DNA of 33,290 bases from positions 1-33,290 of the forward strand of contig CALXVT010000015.1 in assembly GCA_944392175.1 (NCBI GenBank). Reading direction: 5' to 3'. Under the pieces are notes generated by a model, which saw only the letters and a list, made by a program, of their open reading frames with translations, was not told where the DNA came from and made no database searches. Positions 15,228 to 24,750 of the stretch are shown piece after piece. Numbering within the stretch: position 1 is the first letter of the stretch; every line of letters starts with the position of its first letter. Both the position numbers and the translations under genes were made by a program. Source of the DNA: an uncultured Clostridia bacterium. Its GTDB lineage: Bacteria; Bacillota; Clostridia; TANB77; CAG-508.

Positions 15228-16511
15228 TTATTTTATTTTTGCATTTTTTACTACAAATTCTATTGCTTTTTCTGTTTCTAAGCTTCCTTTTATGTAATTC
15301 TTTAATGCTTCATTTTCTTGTAATTCTTTCACATCCCTACCATAGTTTTTAGCCATTTCTTCTAATTTTTCTGTAACATCCTTTTCGTCTGCTTCTATTT
15401 TTTCAGCTTTAACTATTGCTTCAATTACTAATCTTGATTTAACAGCTTCTTTAGCTTGTTCTTCATAATCTTTTCTAAATTCTTGTTTTGTTTTTCCAAT
15501 CATTTGTAAATAACTATCTAATGTTAAACCTTGATATTGTAATCTAGATTTCATATCATTTTCCATGTTATCTATTTCTGTTTCTATCATTCCTGATGGA
15601 ATATCTAATTCTGTATTGTCACATACTGCTTTTACTGCTGCATCTTGTGTTTCATATTTTTCTCTATCTGCATTTTCTTTTTCTAATTTTTCTTTAATGC
15701 TTGCTTTTAATTCATCTAATGAATCAAATTCACTAACATCTTTTGCAAAGTCATCATCTAATTTTGGTAATTCTTTGTTTTTAATTTCGTTAACTTTTAC
15801 TTTAAATACAGCATCTTTTCCAGCTAATTCTTTTGAAAAATATTCTTCTGGGAATTTTACTTTAATATCTTTTTCTTCATCTTTTTTCATTCCAATTATT
15901 TGATCTTCAAATCCTGGAATAAAAGTATTGCTTCCTATTTCTAGTTCATATCCTTCTGCTTTTCCACCTTCAAATGGTTTGTCATCAACAAATCCTTCGA
16001 AGTCTATTACAGCAATATTTCCTTTTTCTACTGGTTTATCTTCTACTGTAACAATTCTTGCATTGTGTTCTTGCATGTGTCCTAATTCATGATCTATATC
16101 TTCATCTTTTACAGTATACTCTATTTTTTTAAGTTCTATACCTTTATATTTTCCTAATTCTACTTCAGGTTTTGTTTGAACTGTAGCTGTAAATATTAAA
16201 TCTTTTCCTTTTTCCATTTGTTTAATATCAAATTCTGGATAGCTTACAGCTGTGATTTCGTTTTCTTTTAATTCTTTATCATATTCTTCTTTTAGGATTT
16301 CATTAAAAGCATCTTCATAAAAAATATTTGCTCCATAATAGTTCTCTACTATTTTTAATGGTGCTTTACCTTTTCTAAATCCTGGTATATTAAAATATTT
16401 AGCTGTTTGAGCATATACTTTTTTAATTGCATTTTCAAATTTTTCAGCTTCTACTGTGAATTCTACTTTTAATTCGTTTTTGTTATCTGTTTTTTCTACT
16501 TTAATACTCAT
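15228..16511 (-). CDS. tig: Trigger factor (ribosome-associated chaperone / prolyl isomerase)
   Basis: Binds at the ribosome exit tunnel and helps nascent chains fold. The N-terminal domain holds the ribosome-binding signature GFRKGKAP. A FKBP-type isomerase domain spans about residues 155-240 (with GNIAVIDFEGFVDDKPFEGG and IPGFEDQIIGM), followed by the helical substrate-binding C-terminal domain. The length of 427 aa is standard. The gene is preceded by a strong promoter (16589-16616) and an unusual 5' leader with repeated ACGAAA motifs. Confidence 0.96.
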   Translation of the reverse strand: MSIKVEKTDNKNELKVEFTVEAEKFENAIKKVYAQTAKYFNIPGFRKGKAPLKIVENYYGANIFYEDAFNEILKEEYDKELKENEITAVSYPEFDIKQMEKGKDLIFTATVQTKPEVELGKYKGIELKKIEYTVKDEDIDHELGHMQEHNARIVTVEDKPVEKGNIAVIDFEGFVDDKPFEGGKAEGYELEIGSNTFIPGFEDQIIGMKKDEEKDIKVKFPEEYFSKELAGKDAVFKVKVNEIKNKELPKLDDDFAKDVSEFDSLDELKASIKEKLEKENADREKYETQDAAVKAVCDNTELDIPSGMIETEIDNMENDMKSRLQYQGLTLDSYLQMIGKTKQEFRKDYEEQAKEAVKSRLVIEAIVKAEKIEADEKDVTEKLEEMAKNYGRDVKELQENEALKNYIKGSLETEKAIEFVVKNAKIK

Positions 16512-16588
16512 TTATTTCAATCCTTTCGTTTTATTGTAATTGCTTCGTTTTGGTAATATTTTCGTTTACCACATTTTCGTGCTTTCAT

Positions 16589-16616
16589 ATTATATCACAA
16601 ATTATGTGAATTGCAA
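16589..16616 (-). promoter_or_regulatory. SigA promoter of tig
   Basis: TTGCAA (16611-16616), 16-base spacer, TATAAT (16589-16594) with extended TG. Confidence 0.75.
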
Positions 16617-16661
16617 GCAATTTAGGTATAAATATTACAATTATTTTACAAATTTATTATT

Positions 16662-17351
16662 TTAATATAACTTAATAAGTTTAAATCCTGTATAGTCACA
16701 ACTTATCATTATATATTCTATACCATCAATAATATTTTCTATAACAAATCTATGTGCAGGTCCATGTAAATGGCCATATAAACATTTTTCTACATTATAA
16801 TTTTCCATTAGTCTTACAAAATCTGAAATTTCATCTGTTTTTAATGGTGGATAATGCATACATACAATTATTTTTTTATTTTTCCCATATTTATTCACAC
16901 CATCTTCTAATGATAGTTTTAATCTTTGAACTTCTCTATTATATATTTTTTCTGTCTCTTTTTCACCATCATTAAAATTCCAGCCCCTTGTTCCACATAT
17001 TATTTTATCTTCAAATTCATAACTATTATTATAAATAAAGTCTATGTCTGTAAAGCCTATTTCTTTTACATATTTCCTCATTTTAGTTACTGTAGTCCAC
17101 CAATAGTCATGATTTCCTTTTAATAATAGTTTTTTGCCTGGTAGATTGTGTATAAATTCAAAATCTTTATATGTATCTTCTAATTGCATTGACCATGAAA
17201 AATCTCCACCTAATATTACTAAATCCTCTTCTTTTACTTTTGATAACCAATCTTCTTTTATTTTTTCTTCGTAATCTTTCCAACCAAATATATCCATTGG
17301 TTTATCTGCATTAAAAGATAAATGTAAATCTGATATTGCATATATCGACAT
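16662..17351 (-). CDS. Calcineurin-like metallophosphoesterase
   Basis: Phosphoesterase of 229 residues with the full two-metal motif set: SDLHLS (Asp8, His10), ILGGDFSW, KGNHDYWW, CMHYPP and YGHLHG. The layout resembles YkuE/YpbG-type proteins of unknown substrate in Firmicutes; no signal peptide, so cytoplasmic. It follows tsaD by 16 bases and is likely co-transcribed with it. Whether it acts on nucleotides, lipids or proteins cannot be told. Confidence 0.88.
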   Translation of the reverse strand: MSIYAISDLHLSFNADKPMDIFGWKDYEEKIKEDWLSKVKEEDLVILGGDFSWSMQLEDTYKDFEFIHNLPGKKLLLKGNHDYWWTTVTKMRKYVKEIGFTDIDFIYNNSYEFEDKIICGTRGWNFNDGEKETEKIYNREVQRLKLSLEDGVNKYGKNKKIIVCMHYPPLKTDEISDFVRLMENYNVEKCLYGHLHGPAHRFVIENIIDGIEYIMISCDYTGFKLIKLY

Positions 17352-17367
17352 TTTTCTTCCTCTTTCT

Positions 17368-18357
17368 TTATAATTTTAAATTTGGTACTGCATTTAATGT
17401 TAAATCTGAAATATTTCCTTTTATAAAATTATAGTATCCAGCAGATGCAATCATCGCAGCATTGTCAGTACATAATTTTAATTCTGGATAATATATTTCT
17501 ATATTTTTTTCATTTTGCAATTTGCTAAATTCTTGTCTTATATAACTATTTGCAGAAACTCCTCCTGCTAAAGCAATTTTAGTTATTCCAGTTTCTTTAA
17601 TAGCTTTTCTTGTATGTTCTATTAAAATTTCTGCAATATTTTTTTCAAAACTTGCAGCTAGATTAGCTTTATTTATATCAGGCATTTTATGATGTAAATT
17701 TATTACTGCAGTTTTTAGTCCGCTAAAACTAAAATCCAATCCATCAACATGAACTTTTGGAAGTTCTATATTTGGCACTCCTTGTTTTGCCAAATTATCC
17801 ATTTTAGGCCCTCCTGGATAACCTAGACCTATGACTCTTGCAACTTTATCAAAAGCTTCTCCTACTGCATCATCTCTTGTTTTACCTAATATTTCAAATT
17901 CTGTATAATCTTTAACTAAAACAAGTTGTGTATTTCCACCAGAAATTAAAAGTGTCAAAAATGGTGGTTTTAAATCTTTGTATGTAATATAGTTGGCAGC
18001 AATATGACCTTCAATATGGTTTGTTGCAATTAAAGGTTTCCCTGATGCATAGCTTAAAGCTTTTGCATATGCAACACCAACTAATAGTGCTCCAACTAAT
18101 CCTGGTCCATATGTACAAGCAATTCCATCTATCTCATCTAACTTTATATTGGCTTGTTTTATTGCTTCTTTCATTACTGGTGAAATATTTTCTACATGAT
18201 TTCTAGAAGCAATTTCTGGAACAACTCCCCCGTATAGTTCATGAATACTAATTTGTGTGTTTATAACATTTGATAAAACTTCTCTTCCATTTTTTACAAC
18301 AGCTACAGAAGTTTCATCACAACTTGATTCTATTCCTAAAATTAATGTATCTTTCAT
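17368..18357 (-). CDS. tsaD: tRNA N6-threonylcarbamoyladenosine synthase subunit TsaD
   Basis: Catalytic subunit that transfers threonylcarbamoyl to A37 of ANN-decoding tRNAs, working with TsaB and TsaE. The ASKHA fold shows [14 protein letters not shown] at the N-terminus, the metal-binding [18 protein letters not shown], and [10 protein letters not shown] near the end. The length of 329 aa is slightly short of the usual 335-345 but nothing is missing. AAGGAG lies 13 bases before the ATG, a rather long spacing. It has its own promoter (18387-18415). Confidence 0.96.
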   Translation of the reverse strand: MKDTLILGIESSCDETSVAVVKNGREVLSNVINTQISIHELYGGVVPEIASRNHVENISPVMKEAIKQANIKLDEIDGIACTYGPGLVGALLVGVAYAKALSYASGKPLIATNHIEGHIAANYITYKDLKPPFLTLLISGGNTQLVLVKDYTEFEILGKTRDDAVGEAFDKVARVIGLGYPGGPKMDNLAKQGVPNIELPKVHVDGLDFSFSGLKTAVINLHHKMPDINKANLAASFEKNIAEILIEHTRKAIKETGITKIALAGGVSANSYIRQEFSKLQNEKNIEIYYPELKLCTDNAAMIASAGYYNFIKGNISDLTLNAVPNLKL

Positions 18358-18386
18358 TACTTATATTTCGCTCCTTTTCGACTAAA

Positions 18387-18415
18387 AGTATAACATTTAT
18401 TTGCCCATAAGTAAA
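18387..18415 (-). promoter_or_regulatory. SigA promoter of tsaD
   Basis: TTTACT (18410-18415), 17-base spacer, TATACT (18387-18392) with extended TG. The -35 box abuts the terminator hairpin at 18415-18442. Confidence 0.7.
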
Positions 18416-18442
18416 GGGATTTGTGGATGTCCACAAATCCCT
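18415..18442. terminator. Terminator hairpin downstream of the M50 protease gene
   Basis: Near-perfect 13-bp inverted repeat AGGGATTTGTGGA / TCCACAAATCCCT with only two bases between. T residues flank both sides. Confidence 0.65.
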
Positions 18443-18510
18443 ATTTTTATTATTGTATAGGAAAAATCATCGGATTTTTACAATATATAATAAGTTCCAA
18501 GCTACCTTCC

Positions 18511-19239
18511 TTATCCTATCCCGAATATTGCAAAAGCTATTCCTAATATAAAATCTGAAATTCCTCCAATAATTGGTGATGTTATTCTTGAAGCTATTGG
18601 TGTTAACCAAATAACTATAAATGCTATATAAAAAATGTTTTGGTGTTCTATAAACCATCTTCTTGCATTTATTGGTAAAAAATGTGCTAATATTTTCGAA
18701 CCATCCAATGGTGGTAACGGAATTAAATTAAATACTCCAAGTCCAATATTTATCATTATAATATCTGCTAATATAAGTCCAACTACTCCATTTGCGGATA
18801 TCCATATTGATGGCACAAACTTTGTGAGCGCTGCTAGTACTAATGAAAATACTATTGCAAGTATAAAATTCATTATTGGTCCTGCAGCAGATACTATTGC
18901 TTCTGCTGCACTCATAGAAACTCTACCTTTAAAATTTCTAGGATTTATTTCTACTGGTTTTCCCCAACCAATATGTGCAAATATAAGCATTATTATTCCT
19001 ATTGGATCTAAATGTGATAATGGATTTAAGCTAAGTCTTCCTTGCATTCTTGGAGTTTCGTCACCTAATTTTACTGCAGCTAAAGCATGTGCATATTCAT
19101 GAAATGTTATTGCGATTAGAACTCCTGGAAGGCTTAATAATAAACTAAATAAATTAAATCCCCCTGACATAAGATTTGTCACTAACATTATTAATAATAT
19201 AATATATAAATAACTACTTCCTCCTGGAATAAAAAACAT
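18511..19239 (-). CDS. Site-2-protease (M50) family membrane metalloprotease
   Basis: Intramembrane zinc protease. The 242-residue product has the zinc motif FHEYAH (His47, Glu48, His51) in a membrane helix and the third ligand in NLIPLPPLDGSK (Asp179). About five to six hydrophobic segments; no PDZ domain, so it belongs to the short YwhC-like group rather than RseP/RasP. The start has GAGGAGAG upstream. It is the last gene of the operon with the 583-aa protein (26-base gap) and the interrupted gene. Substrate unknown. Confidence 0.88.
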   Translation of the reverse strand: MFFIPGGSSYLYIILLIMLVTNLMSGGFNLFSLLLSLPGVLIAITFHEYAHALAAVKLGDETPRMQGRLSLNPLSHLDPIGIIMLIFAHIGWGKPVEINPRNFKGRVSMSAAEAIVSAAGPIMNFILAIVFSLVLAALTKFVPSIWISANGVVGLILADIIMINIGLGVFNLIPLPPLDGSKILAHFLPINARRWFIEHQNIFYIAFIVIWLTPIASRITSPIIGGISDFILGIAFAIFGIG

Positions 19240-19265
19240 TAAACTTCTCTCCTCGTTTATAATTT

Positions 19266-21017
19266 CTATTTTGTATCTGGAACAAAAGTCCCGTCACTTG
19301 ATTCTGAAATATATATAATACCTATTTTTGAATATATTGAATCATCATATCTTTCAATGTTATCTACCGATTTATTGGCAAATTCATTTAATATACCAGA
19401 ACCTGAATAAATCAATTTAATTTGTGTCCCATCAAAATAGTAGCTATTATATTGCATCATTCCATCACTATTTTTTTGTGCACAAGTAAATAAATTCCTT
19501 CCTAAAATAATCGGCTCCTGTTCAGCTGATGTTGTTAAAAATGTTAAATTTTTATCTAATATTTGATATTGATTTAAATTTTTATCATATATAACATAAA
19601 AATTATTATATACTTTTAAATATGGATATTCAAGTATGTATTGTTCAACTTCTTTATTTACAGCATAAGTTCTGTTATTGTTTTTATTTAGCATTATATT
19701 AAAAGTTGCACTTGTATCTTGTATTATATAATCATTTTGTATTGTATATTTTTTCCCTGTAAAATCAAAATATCCCGTACTTTCACCATCATAAAAAGGT
19801 ATTTCACCATATGTATATAGCAATACTCTCTCTATTAGATTATTTGATTCATCATAATAAGGTGAATAAATTAAATTTTCACAATCTAATTTCATCCTTT
19901 TATTAGTTTTAAGATCTATCAAATAATAATTTCTTTCATGTGTATAAAATTTTTGAATAAGATTATATGCATTATTATATAAATTAATATCTTTTGATGC
20001 CGATAAATCTTCTAATTTTACATTATTTAAATAAGTATTAGCAAGCTCAGTATTTTCATAAGGTAAATTAGTTAATTCTATTTGAATAACCTTGTCATTA
20101 TTATATCCTGAATTCCAAAAATACATATATTCTGAAGTTGTATCATTTTCAAAATCTTGCACATTACTCATTTGATATCTATATAATGCAAACTCATATG
20201 CTTTATCCTCATTAAAATCAAGATTTTTATCACTAAATTGAATTCCAAATTTCTTCTTATTAAAAATGTATCCAAAAAAGTCTGAGGCAACCTTATATGA
20301 ATCATTTTCATCTCCGAATATATTTGAACACAATTCAAAAAGAATATCACCTTTACAATCAATAATTAATAATTTACCATCTTTATTTTTTGCAAATCCT
20401 AATGGTATATCTTTATTATCTATTTTTATAGTTGTTTCATAATTTGCAATAGTATAATCTTTTTCTGCAATTTTATTCGCATTTTCATCTATAAAAACTG
20501 TTTTATCATCATCTGTTTCATATGTATATGTTTTTACATATTCAGCTTTTTTAATTTTTTCAAGTGCATTTTCTAAATTATTTATATTTATGTTATTCAT
20601 AATGACTGGTACTAAAATAATTCCACATTCTATAATAGCTATAATAACAAAAAATATTATAATTGCTTTACTTCCAGATTCTTCTAATTTTTTATTGAAA
20701 ACTAGATTAATTATAGATAATACTATACTAATAATTGCTGTAAAAATAAAAATTATTATTTCTCCATTTATGGAAATTCCAAATCCAATTGCCATAATAA
20801 TTCCTAAAATTATTTGTATAAAACCTATTCGTAAGTTTTTACCCGCTAAATTTGCTATACCTAATATTATATTAATTGCTGATATTAAATAAAAACTAAC
20901 TTCTAGAAATAAGAAAGTTTTTTGATATATAATAAAATCTTTAATAATTATAGCTATAGCAATAATTATTATTTCAAATATATTTAATAAATTTGTATAT
21001 TTGTTTAACTTTTTCAT
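19266..21017 (-). CDS. Polytopic membrane protein with large extracytoplasmic domain, unknown function
   Basis: Not recognised. About five membrane helices fill residues 10-140, mostly Ile/Leu/Phe. The remaining 440 residues are Asn-, Tyr- and Asp-rich and contain repeated short strands such as TYAVNKEVEQYILEYPYLKV and DKNLNQYQILDKNLTFL, resembling beta-propeller or WG-like repeats, probably outside the cell. GGGAG lies before the ATG; the upstream gene ends 12 bases away and the M50 protease follows, so all three form one operon. The pairing suggests an envelope-sensing or secreted-protein handling role, but this is inference. Confidence 0.75.
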   Translation of the reverse strand: MKKLNKYTNLLNIFEIIIIAIAIIIKDFIIYQKTFLFLEVSFYLISAINIILGIANLAGKNLRIGFIQIILGIIMAIGFGISINGEIIIFIFTAIISIVLSIINLVFNKKLEESGSKAIIIFFVIIAIIECGIILVPVIMNNININNLENALEKIKKAEYVKTYTYETDDDKTVFIDENANKIAEKDYTIANYETTIKIDNKDIPLGFAKNKDGKLLIIDCKGDILFELCSNIFGDENDSYKVASDFFGYIFNKKKFGIQFSDKNLDFNEDKAYEFALYRYQMSNVQDFENDTTSEYMYFWNSGYNNDKVIQIELTNLPYENTELANTYLNNVKLEDLSASKDINLYNNAYNLIQKFYTHERNYYLIDLKTNKRMKLDCENLIYSPYYDESNNLIERVLLYTYGEIPFYDGESTGYFDFTGKKYTIQNDYIIQDTSATFNIMLNKNNNRTYAVNKEVEQYILEYPYLKVYNNFYVIYDKNLNQYQILDKNLTFLTTSAEQEPIILGRNLFTCAQKNSDGMMQYNSYYFDGTQIKLIYSGSGILNEFANKSVDNIERYDDSIYSKIGIIYISESSDGTFVPDTK

Positions 21018-21029
21018 ATTTTTCTCCCT

Positions 21030-22283
21030 TTATTCTCTTGGATCATCTTCTTTTGTTTGTTCTTTCATTTCTATTCTTGGTCTGTTTTCTTCTTTTTGTT
21101 TCATTTGGCTTCTTGCCTCATTTACAATGTCTATTGTAGAGTCATTTAAAGGAAATTCCATGAAATAATCTTCTGGAACTTTAAAATCCACACCTATATC
21201 TTTAATAAATTTTGTATGATTACTCCAATCCTTTGTATCAGTTTGGGCTGCATTTAAATAACTAGGGAATTTATCGATCCCCGGAAGTGGCTTTGGCACT
21301 TCATCAATTTCTTCTTTTCCATCTACTATATTTATTTCAGGTACATAAATTTCCTTTCCCTCTGCATCAAATGTAGCAATTAGATTTCCTTCTTTATCAA
21401 ATAATTCTACAATAACTTCTTGTGATTTTCCATCAATAGTTTCCCTGTATACCATATTCCAATCTATTTTTTTATAATACGTACTATTATTTTCCTTATT
21501 TACACGTTCTTCATATATTTTATGCATTTGTCCATTTTCTATATCTTTAATATTTTGTTCAATTTTTTAGCAAAACTTTGTATCTCCCTCTTTATATGTT
21601 TCTTCTATAATTTTAAAATTCCCTATAACATTCTCGTCTGTATCGATTATTGGCCCTACTTCTTTTGTATATTTTCTTTTATTTTCATAATCCGTATATT
21701 CTTCTTGATAAGAATCTTTATCTGGATTTCTTACTTCTTCATTCATTTTGACTCCAAACTTATCAACAATTTTTGTATCAAAATGATAATTAACTAATTT
21801 TGTATGTTTAAACATCTCATTTTCAACCATAGATAATACTTCTATTCCATTAATTGCATAATATGAATTTTTATTTCCATTTGGAGCAATTTTTTCTTTA
21901 AAATCAACTTTTTTGTTTCCAATTTGTACACTATCTTCTTTTGTCCAATCTTGTACCATATCTTTTAAATGTAAGCTTATATCTTCGATAATAGGTGGCT
22001 TTTGTTCTTCTTGATTTTGTTGAGCCTCAGTTTGTTTTTCAGCTTCTGCTTGTTTTTCAGCTTCTGCTTCTTTTTGAGCTTCTTTATCTAATCTTTTTTC
22101 TTCAGCTTCCATTTCTTTTAATTCATCTTCTAAATTTTCTATTCTTTTCTGTGCTTTAGCTAGTTCTTCAGTATTATCTGGCTTTACTTTAAATAATCCT
22201 TTTAGTCCATTTATTAAAGCACTAAGAATTCTACTAAATATATTCTTTTTTACAACAATTAAATCTTTATCTTCTTTGCTCAT
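21030..22283 (-). pseudogene. Coiled-coil protein interrupted by an in-frame TAA stop
   Basis: Two open stretches lie in the same frame. The first (22283 to 21567) starts at ATG 22283 behind GGAGG and gives 238 residues ending GDTKFC; a longer TTG start at 22298 is unlikely because it lies within the Shine-Dalgarno site. The second continues after one TAA (21567-21569) for 13 more codons before the next ATG at 21527 and then 164 codons to a normal stop. That ATG has no ribosome-binding site. Read through, the protein would be about 417 residues: a basic N-terminus, a coiled coil with AEAEKQ-type repeats (about 40-95), then a beta-rich region that continues without break across the stop. I recognise no family. 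It is either a nonsense-broken gene, a sequencing error or a read-through site. First in the operon with the 583-aa and M50 genes. Confidence 0.65.
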
Positions 22284-22315
22284 TCGTGTTTCCTCCAACT
22301 TCTTTTGTAAATTTA

Positions 22316-22343
22316 TTTTAATATATCATATTTTATATTAAAA
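22316..22343 (-). promoter_or_regulatory. Promoter with overlapping inverted repeat for the envelope operon
   Basis: TTTTAATAT (22316-22324) and ATATTAAAA (22335-22343) form a perfect 9-bp inverted repeat. It covers an extended -10 (TGATATATT, hexamer at 22320-22325). A repressor site is possible; chance is also plausible in such A+T-rich DNA. The rest of the gap to 22491 shows nothing else. Confidence 0.45.
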
Positions 22344-22491
22344 TAAAACATTTTTTATTAAATCTTTATATTTACCTCTGTGTATTATTTCATAAGTGCA
22401 ATAATATAACTTGATATATATAATTGTTTTTTTGATAATATAATTATATAGGAAATTATAAACCTACTTTCTTATTTATCTATTAATTATA

Positions 22492-22531
22492 GAAAGAGAT
22501 AGACTTTATAAATATAAAGTCTATCTCTTTC
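22492..22531 (-). terminator. Terminator of lysS-cdd
   Basis: Perfect 18-bp stem (22492-22509 with 22514-22531) and a four-base loop, just past the cdd stop. A uniform T-tract is lacking. Confidence 0.7.
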
Positions 22532-22541
22532 ATATATAATT

Positions 22542-22931
22542 CTATATTTTAAATCCGTATGGTAATATTTCTTTCATTGTATATTCATTTACTTTATTTC
22601 CATCCAATGTATATATTTTAAAATCATCATCCACAAATTCGCTCATAAACTGTCTACAATATCCACAAGGCATACATTCTTCAATTGGTTCCTCGCCTTT
22701 TTTAGCTCCTACAACGGTTATACTTTCAAATTCTCTTTCACCTTCTGAAAGTGCTTTTGCAAAAGCTGTACGTTCACCATAAATTCCTTGTATTCCATGA
22801 TTCTCTATATTACATCCGGTATATAATTTTCCACTTTTAGTTCTAAGAGTAGTACCTACTAAGAAATTACTATATGGAGAATATGAATTAAGTCTAGCCT
22901 TTTTGGCCATTTCAATATCTTCTTTATGCAT
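22542..22931 (-). CDS. cdd: Cytidine deaminase with an altered zinc-ligand motif
   Basis: Pyrimidine salvage: deaminates (deoxy)cytidine to (deoxy)uridine. The 129-residue length, the YSPYSNFLVG start, GCNIENHG, and PCGYCRQF (zinc ligands Cys89 and Cys92) all fit the small tetrameric family. However, the family motif C-A-E-R, with the third zinc ligand Cys and catalytic Glu, reads YGERTAF here: Tyr51 stands at the Cys position and Gly52 replaces Ala, while Glu53 is kept. The codons are TAT GGT instead of the expected TGT GCT-type. Zinc binding may be lost or altered. It follows lysS by 24 bases with AAGGAGG before its ATG. Confidence 0.88.
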   Translation of the reverse strand: MHKEDIEMAKKARLNSYSPYSNFLVGTTLRTKSGKLYTGCNIENHGIQGIYGERTAFAKALSEGEREFESITVVGAKKGEEPIEECMPCGYCRQFMSEFVDDDFKIYTLDGNKVNEYTMKEILPYGFKI

Positions 22932-22955
22932 TCTATTTCCTCCTTAATATAATTA

Positions 22956-24443
22956 TTAATTTAAAGGTTTCATTGTTGGGAATAATAATACATCTCTTAT
23001 TGATGCAGCATCTGTTAATAACATTACAAATCTATCTACTCCTATTCCTAAACCTCCTGTTGGTGGTAAACCAATCTCAAGTGCATTAATGTAATCCTCA
23101 TCCATCATTCCTGCTTCATCATCACCAGCGTCTCTTGCTTCAACTTGTTTTTTAAATCTTTCATATTGATCAATTGGATCATTTAATTCTGAGAATGCAT
23201 TACCATATTCTCTACCACCTATAAATAATTCAAATCTTTCTGTAAGTCTTGGATCTGCTTGTTTTCTTTTTGCAAGTGGTGAAATTTCTACTGGATAATC
23301 ATATACAAATGTAGGTTGTATTAATGTTTCCTCAACATATTCATCAAAGAATAAGCTGACAACATCGCCTCTTGTTTCCTTTGTTTTATCAGGAATTTCT
23401 ATTCCTCTTTCTTTTGCTAAAGCTACAGCTTCTTCATCTGTATTAATAGTATTAAAATCTATTCCAGTTACTTCTTTAATAGAATCTATCATTGTAATTC
23501 TTTTAAATTTTGGTGTCAAATCAATATCTTGTCCTTGATATGTTATTTTAGTTGTTCCTAATACTCTTTTTGAAACTTCTGAAAATAATTCTTCTGTTAT
23601 ATCCATCATATCATTATAATCTTGATATGCAGCGTATAATTCTATAGAAGTAAATTCTGGATTATGTCTTATATCCATTCCTTCATTTCTAAATATTCTA
23701 CCCATTTCATAAACTTTATCATATCCACCAACAATTAATCTTTTTAAGTTTAATTCTGTTGCAATTCTTAAATACATATCTATATTTAATGCATTATGAT
23801 GTGTTATAAATGGTTTAGCTGTAGCTCCTCCAGAAATTGTATTAAGCATTGGTGTATCTACTTCTAAAAATCCTTTTTCATCTAAAATATTTCTTATTTC
23901 TTTTATTATTTTACTTCTTAATTCAAAAGTTTTCTTAACTTCTGGATTAACAATTAAATCTACATATCTTTGTCTATATCTTAAATCTGGATCTTTTAAT
24001 CCATGAAATTTTTCTGGTAATGGTCTTAATGATTTAGAAAGAAGTGTTACTTCTTTAGCATGTACAGAAATTTCACCTGTTTTTGTTTTGAAAACAAAAC
24101 CTTTTATTCCTATAAAATCACCTATATCATATGTTTTGAATGCTTTGTAACTTTCCTCTCCTAAGTCATTTATGCTTACATAACTTTGTATTTTTTCATC
24201 ACTATCTTGTATAGTACAGAAAGATGCTTTTCCCATTATTCTTTTTGCAATAATTCTTCCTGCAACAGATACATCTTTTTGATCATATTCATCAAAATTC
24301 GCTTTTATTTGACCTGCTGTTTCTGTTCTATCATATTTTGTAATTGCAAATGGATCTTTTCCTTTACTTCTTAATTCATCTAATTTTTCTCTTCTAACTT
24401 TCATTAATTGATTTATATCTACTTCTTGATTATTATTTTCCAT
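22956..24443 (-). CDS. lysS: Lysyl-tRNA synthetase, class II
   Basis: Charges tRNA-Lys. The 495-residue protein has an N-terminal OB-fold anticodon-binding domain (about 55-165, with [18 protein letters not shown]) and the class II core: motif 2 as [18 protein letters not shown], motif 3 as [12 protein letters not shown]. The frame is open up to 24488, but that upstream ATG overlaps the promoter -10; the ATG at 24443 has GGGAG six bases before it and gives the usual MENNNQEVD-type start. No T-box leader was seen. It forms an operon with cdd. Confidence 0.97.
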   Translation of the reverse strand: MENNNQEVDINQLMKVRREKLDELRSKGKDPFAITKYDRTETAGQIKANFDEYDQKDVSVAGRIIAKRIMGKASFCTIQDSDEKIQSYVSINDLGEESYKAFKTYDIGDFIGIKGFVFKTKTGEISVHAKEVTLLSKSLRPLPEKFHGLKDPDLRYRQRYVDLIVNPEVKKTFELRSKIIKEIRNILDEKGFLEVDTPMLNTISGGATAKPFITHHNALNIDMYLRIATELNLKRLIVGGYDKVYEMGRIFRNEGMDIRHNPEFTSIELYAAYQDYNDMMDITEELFSEVSKRVLGTTKITYQGQDIDLTPKFKRITMIDSIKEVTGIDFNTINTDEEAVALAKERGIEIPDKTKETRGDVVSLFFDEYVEETLIQPTFVYDYPVEISPLAKRKQADPRLTERFELFIGGREYGNAFSELNDPIDQYERFKKQVEARDAGDDEAGMMDEDYINALEIGLPPTGGLGIGVDRFVMLLTDAASIRDVLLFPTMKPLN

Positions 24444-24476
24444 TAAAATCTCCCTTTCTACTTTTAAACTAGGCAT

Positions 24477-24505
24477 ATTATATAACATTTTTGTAATATT
24501 GTAAA
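24477..24505 (-). promoter_or_regulatory. SigA promoter of lysS-cdd
   Basis: TTTACA (24500-24505), 17-base spacer, perfect TATAAT (24477-24482). Confidence 0.8.
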
Positions 24506-24663
24506 CCTGTATTTATTCATTCAAGTGTTGGCATAATATACTTGATTTTCTTTTTTATAATTTAATTTTAGTAATGTGCTAGCAAATAATAAATGCATTT
24601 TGTCAATTGTTTTTTCATATCAATTGCGAAAAACTAATCTCTTGATTTGCTTGTCTATACATA

Positions 24664-24705
24664 GGTATCCTAACCTTGTTATATTTGCAAAATCGGCAGA
24701 TTTTT
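24664..24705 (-). repeat. Dispersed intergenic repeat, copy 2
   Basis: The minus strand reads AAAAATCTGCCGATTTT then ATATAACAAGGTTAGGAT, similar to 7211-7259. AAAATC / GATTTT forms a short hairpin. The rest of the gap (24506-24663) holds only A+T-rich sequence with no gene. Confidence 0.4.
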
Positions 24706-24717
24706 ATTGAACACTAA

Positions 24718-24750
24718 AAAAGCAAAAGTATTTTTAATACTCTTGCTTTT
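24718..24750 (-). terminator. Terminator of the 24749-26839 operon
   Basis: 15-bp stem (24718-24732 with 24736-24750, one G-U pair) with a three-base loop, starting in the stop codon. The minus strand continues TTTTTAG. Confidence 0.75.

Noticed and set aside
18467-18658. 63-codon minus-strand frame overlapping the M50 gene end
   Set aside because: Different frame inside a well-supported gene, no start signal.
18635-19102. 155-codon plus-strand frame antisense to the M50 protease
   Set aside because: No ribosome-binding site; composition is that of the reverse of a membrane-protein gene.
21030-21527. Independent 165-codon gene starting at 21527
   Set aside because: No ribosome-binding site at that ATG, and it is in frame with the gene upstream across a single stop, so it is treated as the second half of a broken gene.
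22030-22090. Short tandem repeat as a possible slippage locus
   Set aside because: It encodes an AEAEKQ coiled-coil repeat in frame; repeat units are in multiples of three and the gene break lies elsewhere.
24444-24717. T-box or lysine riboswitch before lysS
   Set aside because: No T-box AGGGTGG core, no specifier arrangement and no terminator close to the gene; a plain SigA promoter lies 35 bases before the start.
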